64,000 nt of DNA, taken from NCBI GenBank assembly GCA_035772405.1, contig JAYKKM010000193.1, positions 2,317,501 through 2,381,500 of the forward strand. Direction: 5' to 3'. Shown one piece after another: positions 62,801 through 64,000 of this stretch; positions within the stretch are counted from its first letter, which is position 1, and each line of letters starts with the position of its first letter. Source of the stretch: Chrysogorgia sp. JL179-B06. Lineage: Eukaryota; Cnidaria; Anthozoa; Scleralcyonacea; Chrysogorgiidae. A program made the translations under genes and the position numbers. The notes under the pieces are model-generated. The model searched no databases. It saw only the letters and a list, made by a program, of their open reading frames with translations, and was not told the DNA's origin.

Positions 62801-62970
62801 TTTGATCATTTAAATCTTCTCATTACCGATTTCACACGATGTCCAATTCCCATGATCAGGTTGCCAGACTTTTTAAAATTATTAACAAATTCCATGGCTG
62901 TTATGCCACTGTCGCATCCATCAGAAAACTGGCGAGCTGATGCGTCTAGGGCACCACCAAAACGATCGCC
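52860..62970 (-). CDS. ACLY: ATP-citrate lyase, C-terminal 175 residues (5 exons, gene enters from right edge)
   Basis: Joined exons 62970-62827, 60872-60759, 56967-56885, 56293-56217, 52969-52860; 528 nt including stop, all phases consistent. ACLY makes cytosolic acetyl-CoA and oxaloacetate from citrate, CoA and ATP, feeding lipid synthesis and protein acetylation. This part is the end of the C-terminal citrate-synthase-like module and contains the His of GIGHR and the Asp of NVDG, the catalytic pair known for this module. Identity to vertebrate ACLY is very high (for example [19 protein letters not shown]). The ATP-grasp and CoA-ligase parts lie right of the window. There is no sign of decay, so this is probably a working gene. 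Confidence 0.97.
53100..53225. repeat. family F MITE fragment
   Basis: GTTTACAGTTTTTGAGTTGG to CTGGGACGAGCC matches 1808-1930; truncated copy. Confidence 0.65.
53237..53745. mobile_element. CACTGATCTC-end MITE, complete copy
   Basis: CACTGATCTCTAAATAAAGA at left and TTTATTTAGAGATCAGTG at right; TTAA at 53746-53749 and, four bases away on the left, at 53229-53232. Its uninterrupted TTAA at 53555-53558 is the empty site for the insertion at 45421-47982. Confidence 0.8.
54205..54870 (-). mobile_element. CR1-like retrotransposon, 5'-truncated, long intact RT tail
   Basis: Minus ORF 54861-54322 (179 aa) has [41 protein letters not shown] and [20 protein letters not shown], the C-terminal part of a CR1/L2-clade reverse transcriptase. 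An (AAT)n tract at 54206-54225 forms the 3' end. Relatively young; lies in the last ACLY intron. Confidence 0.85.
55070..55560 (-). pseudogene. hAT / ZMYM1-like transposase C-terminal fragment, frameshifted
   Basis: Frame from 55542 reads [20 protein letters not shown] and [13 protein letters not shown]; the next frame continues [20 protein letters not shown] and a further one [13 protein letters not shown]. This is the hAT dimerisation region with at least two frameshifts. Inside the last ACLY intron. Confidence 0.65.
55780..56107. repeat. family F MITE, partial copy
   Basis: Right end CCAGGGCGTATAAGCACTT; matches 2880-3075 over AGAGAGATATATCGGAAACA and ACCCTTTGCAA. Confidence 0.65.
56217..56293 (-). 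CDS. ACLY: ACLY exon (EEADE...GRSIGFI)
   Basis: 77 nt with split codons at both ends; acceptor GTTTTAAG, donor [31 protein letters not shown] matches [20 protein letters not shown] of human ACLY. The first split codon makes Arg with the previous exon. Confidence 0.97.
56781..56850. repeat. (GACA)n microsatellite
   Basis: About 17 GACA units in the ACLY intron, 34 bp from the exon donor at 56884. Overlapping ORFs are artefacts. Confidence 0.97.
56885..56967 (-). CDS. ACLY: ACLY exon ([10 protein letters not shown]...CGSFT)
   Basis: 27 codons plus two bases; acceptor TTCCTTAG, donor [20 protein letters not shown] is identical to human ACLY and carries the catalytic Asp; the next residues read [17 protein letters not shown] where human has LIGVAFVDMLRNCGSFT. 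A GACA-type microsatellite starts about 35 bp past the donor. Confidence 0.96.
57228..58171. mobile_element. TTAA-flanked element with a second TTAA element inside
   Basis: Outer arms AATTAAGTTTGTCTTATTTG and the reverse near 58110-58146. Interrupted at 57282-57746. Outer TTAA flanks at 57228 and 58168 are plausible but the terminal match is imperfect. Confidence 0.6.
57282..57746. mobile_element. 465-bp MITE, AGAGTGAGTGTCAACCG ends, TTAA duplication
   Basis: TTAA at 57278-57281 and 57747-57750. The opposite arm of the host element (near 58095-58115) reads through a single TTAA in the same context, giving an empty site. A relic of the family is at 42411-42440. Confidence 0.85.
58795..58928. 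repeat. hairpin around a tRNA-like fragment
   Basis: AAAGGTTTTACTGTGCAAGC and its reverse complement flank GGACTCGAACCCAGC, a tRNA B-box-like sequence on the minus strand. Confidence 0.65.
58930..60758. other. part of an ACLY intron with no gene
   Basis: Degenerate TTAGGG-like runs near 59455-59500; ACACGGGGAATGC repeats near 60005-60055 with a related GGGGAATTAG region near 60625, possibly the ends of an old element. Confidence 0.45.
60759..60872 (-). CDS. ACLY: ACLY exon (INNPD...VEKVTTAK)
   Basis: 38 codons, phase 0 at both ends; acceptor TGTTCACAG, donor [31 protein letters not shown] and [10 protein letters not shown] match [20 protein letters not shown] and LEVEKITTSK of human ACLY. 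Confidence 0.97.
60873..62077. other. part of an ACLY intron with no gene
   Basis: Unique AT-rich sequence. A small inverted repeat around CGGACCTCGGCCTTCGGTCCG (61590-61612) and a short repeat GCGCGGACTGCAACTAATT near 61965-62005. Confidence 0.5.
62078..62612. repeat. TIR element with GAACGCCTGCACGAAAGACC arms
   Basis: Left arm AGCCTGCGTGGCGGCG...GGGAACGCCTGCACGAAAGA, right arm TCTTTCGTGCAGGCGTTCCC...GGCGCCACGCAAGCT. No ORF of note. In the ACLY intron. Confidence 0.7.
62827..62970 (-). CDS. ACLY: ACLY exon (GDRFGGALD to GIGHRVKS)
   Basis: 48 codons, phase 0 at both ends; acceptor ATTATCTTAG, donor AAATCG|GTAATG. Contains [22 protein letters not shown] and [11 protein letters not shown], near-identical to vertebrate ACLY. 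The His of GIGHR is a catalytic residue of the citrate-cleaving module. No further ACLY exon was found between 62971 and 64000. Confidence 0.97.
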
Positions 62971-63479
62971 CTAAGATAATTAAAAAACAAATTAGTATAC
63001 ATGTAATCATATTATGGCTGGTGCAATTAAGGATTTACACTACCAGTGATATTTGAAAAGTGTACGAACCATAAGTACAATGCAGTAATTTTCCCATATA
63101 TACAATAAAAACGTTCGAGCTATGTGGCTGTTCTTCACGTGAGTCGCGGGCTGACTCGTTTTGATTAAGATCTCACCATGGCAGGAAAATATAATGAAAT
63201 GTGAAGTTAACCATGAATATTAAGAAAATATCATGAATGTTTTTGGAAGTTTTTAAGTTTACCTCCATGACGTTTTATGAAGAGTAAGACTAACCAATGT
63301 CTATAGCTAACGCATTTGGTATGCATCAATGGTAAAAAAATTCTTGTAATACATGTAATAAACAGAAAACAACATGGAAAGTGCTTTGTACGACTTTATA
63401 TTCACTCATGATGCACATGCATGCTAGTTCGTTTAACAACCCAAACAACTTGTAAATATATAATTGCACGTTGCACTTT
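62971..63479. other. right-hand ACLY intron, no further exon
   Basis: Searched for the residues that precede GDRFGG in ACLY; none found, so the next exon lies right of the window. Confidence 0.6.
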
Positions 63480-63755
63480 AGATTTATCACTCTTAGGTCA
63501 ACGGAATACCCCAACAGCTAGAATAATTAAAACAGGTCCAATTATAGGGGTTCCGAGGGCCTACGATTTAAGGTCGTTATCCGAGAAGACCCGAAAGTCT
63601 TACTATTTGATTTATTGATATTATTGCAAAGGAAGCACTTTCTCCTCAATTATTTTTAAGACCCTGAGTGGAGGTCCGACGCAGGACTTGAACCTGTGTC
63701 TCCCAGCTCATAGACATGTGTGGTAACCACTAGACCACAACAGCTGGGCGTTGGT
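63480..63755 (-). repeat. tRNA-derived SINE, copy 2
   Basis: Same family as 17560-17870 with the same GGGCCTACGATTTAAGGTCG body and tRNA-like head ending near GTAACCACTAGACCACAAC. Confidence 0.75.
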
Positions 63756-63806
63756 TACATGCTGGTGTGCAGTAATTTATACAACTAATTCAATTAAGGT
63801 TGTCCT

Positions 63807-64000
63807 TTAAAGTGCCACTACGATGAAAATTCACCCCCGTCTTTTAGATTTTCTTTAGCATAGAATAGTATTTCAGGGTCGAAAGTGATCATCGATGTAA
63901 AAAACACTAAAAAATGGTATTTTGAAGTAAGTATTTTAACTCTGAAATCACTATTATTTAGGCCACCATTACTATTATTTAGGCCACCATTACTAAAAAC
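63807..64000. repeat. family A MITE, reverse copy cut by window edge
   Basis: Begins TTAAAGTGCCACTACGATG and matches the reverse complement of the right end of the 10750-11329 copy. Confidence 0.8.

Overview
Metazoan nuclear DNA, AT-rich, and built almost entirely of introns, intergenic DNA and mobile-element debris. The organism is probably a marine invertebrate, most likely an anthozoan cnidarian (coral or sea anemone). That is an inference from the mix of CR1/L2-like retrotransposons, a Penelope-type fragment, a Harbinger-like fragment and tRNA-derived SINEs; no species can be named from the sequence. There is nothing prokaryotic, no rRNA and no CRISPR array.

Two conserved genes lie on the minus strand, and neither is visible as one long ORF. 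From the right edge, positions 62970 to 52860 hold the last five exons of ATP-citrate lyase (ACLY): the end of the citrate-synthase-like module and the stop codon. From 35746 to 822 lie eleven exons of a HECW-type (NEDL1/NEDL2) HECT ubiquitin ligase: start codon, N-terminal HECW domain, C2 domain, a very long disordered acidic Ser/Thr-rich linker carried mostly by one 2.9 kb exon, and the first WW domain. The second WW domain and the HECT catalytic domain must lie left of the window. Every exon junction keeps reading phase, and the eleven HECW exons sum to exactly 1405 codons.

By region: 1-9.1 kb holds HECW exons 8-11 with nested MITEs in the introns. 9.1-35.7 kb holds HECW exons 1-7, with a 12 kb intron (19.5-31.6 kb) full of retrotransposon, Harbinger and Penelope debris and a 1.3 kb 16-bp satellite beside exon 6. 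35.8-52.8 kb is intergenic: a palindromic 2 kb TTAA-flanked element, a 2.6 kb element with about 0.7 kb inverted arms, a decayed zinc-finger-coding DNA element and minisatellites. 52.9-64 kb holds ACLY exons, with CR1-like and hAT-like pseudogenes in the last intron.

The strongest non-genic signal is a set of many unrelated-looking inverted-repeat elements that share TTAA flanks, several beginning TTAAAGTGC. Interrupted and uninterrupted copies in the same window give direct empty-site evidence for TTAA insertion in two cases, for a 9-bp duplication in one, and an 8-bp duplication is seen in a fourth element. Two small hammerhead-ribozyme-like motifs flank the Penelope fragment. No function links the two genes; they simply share orientation.
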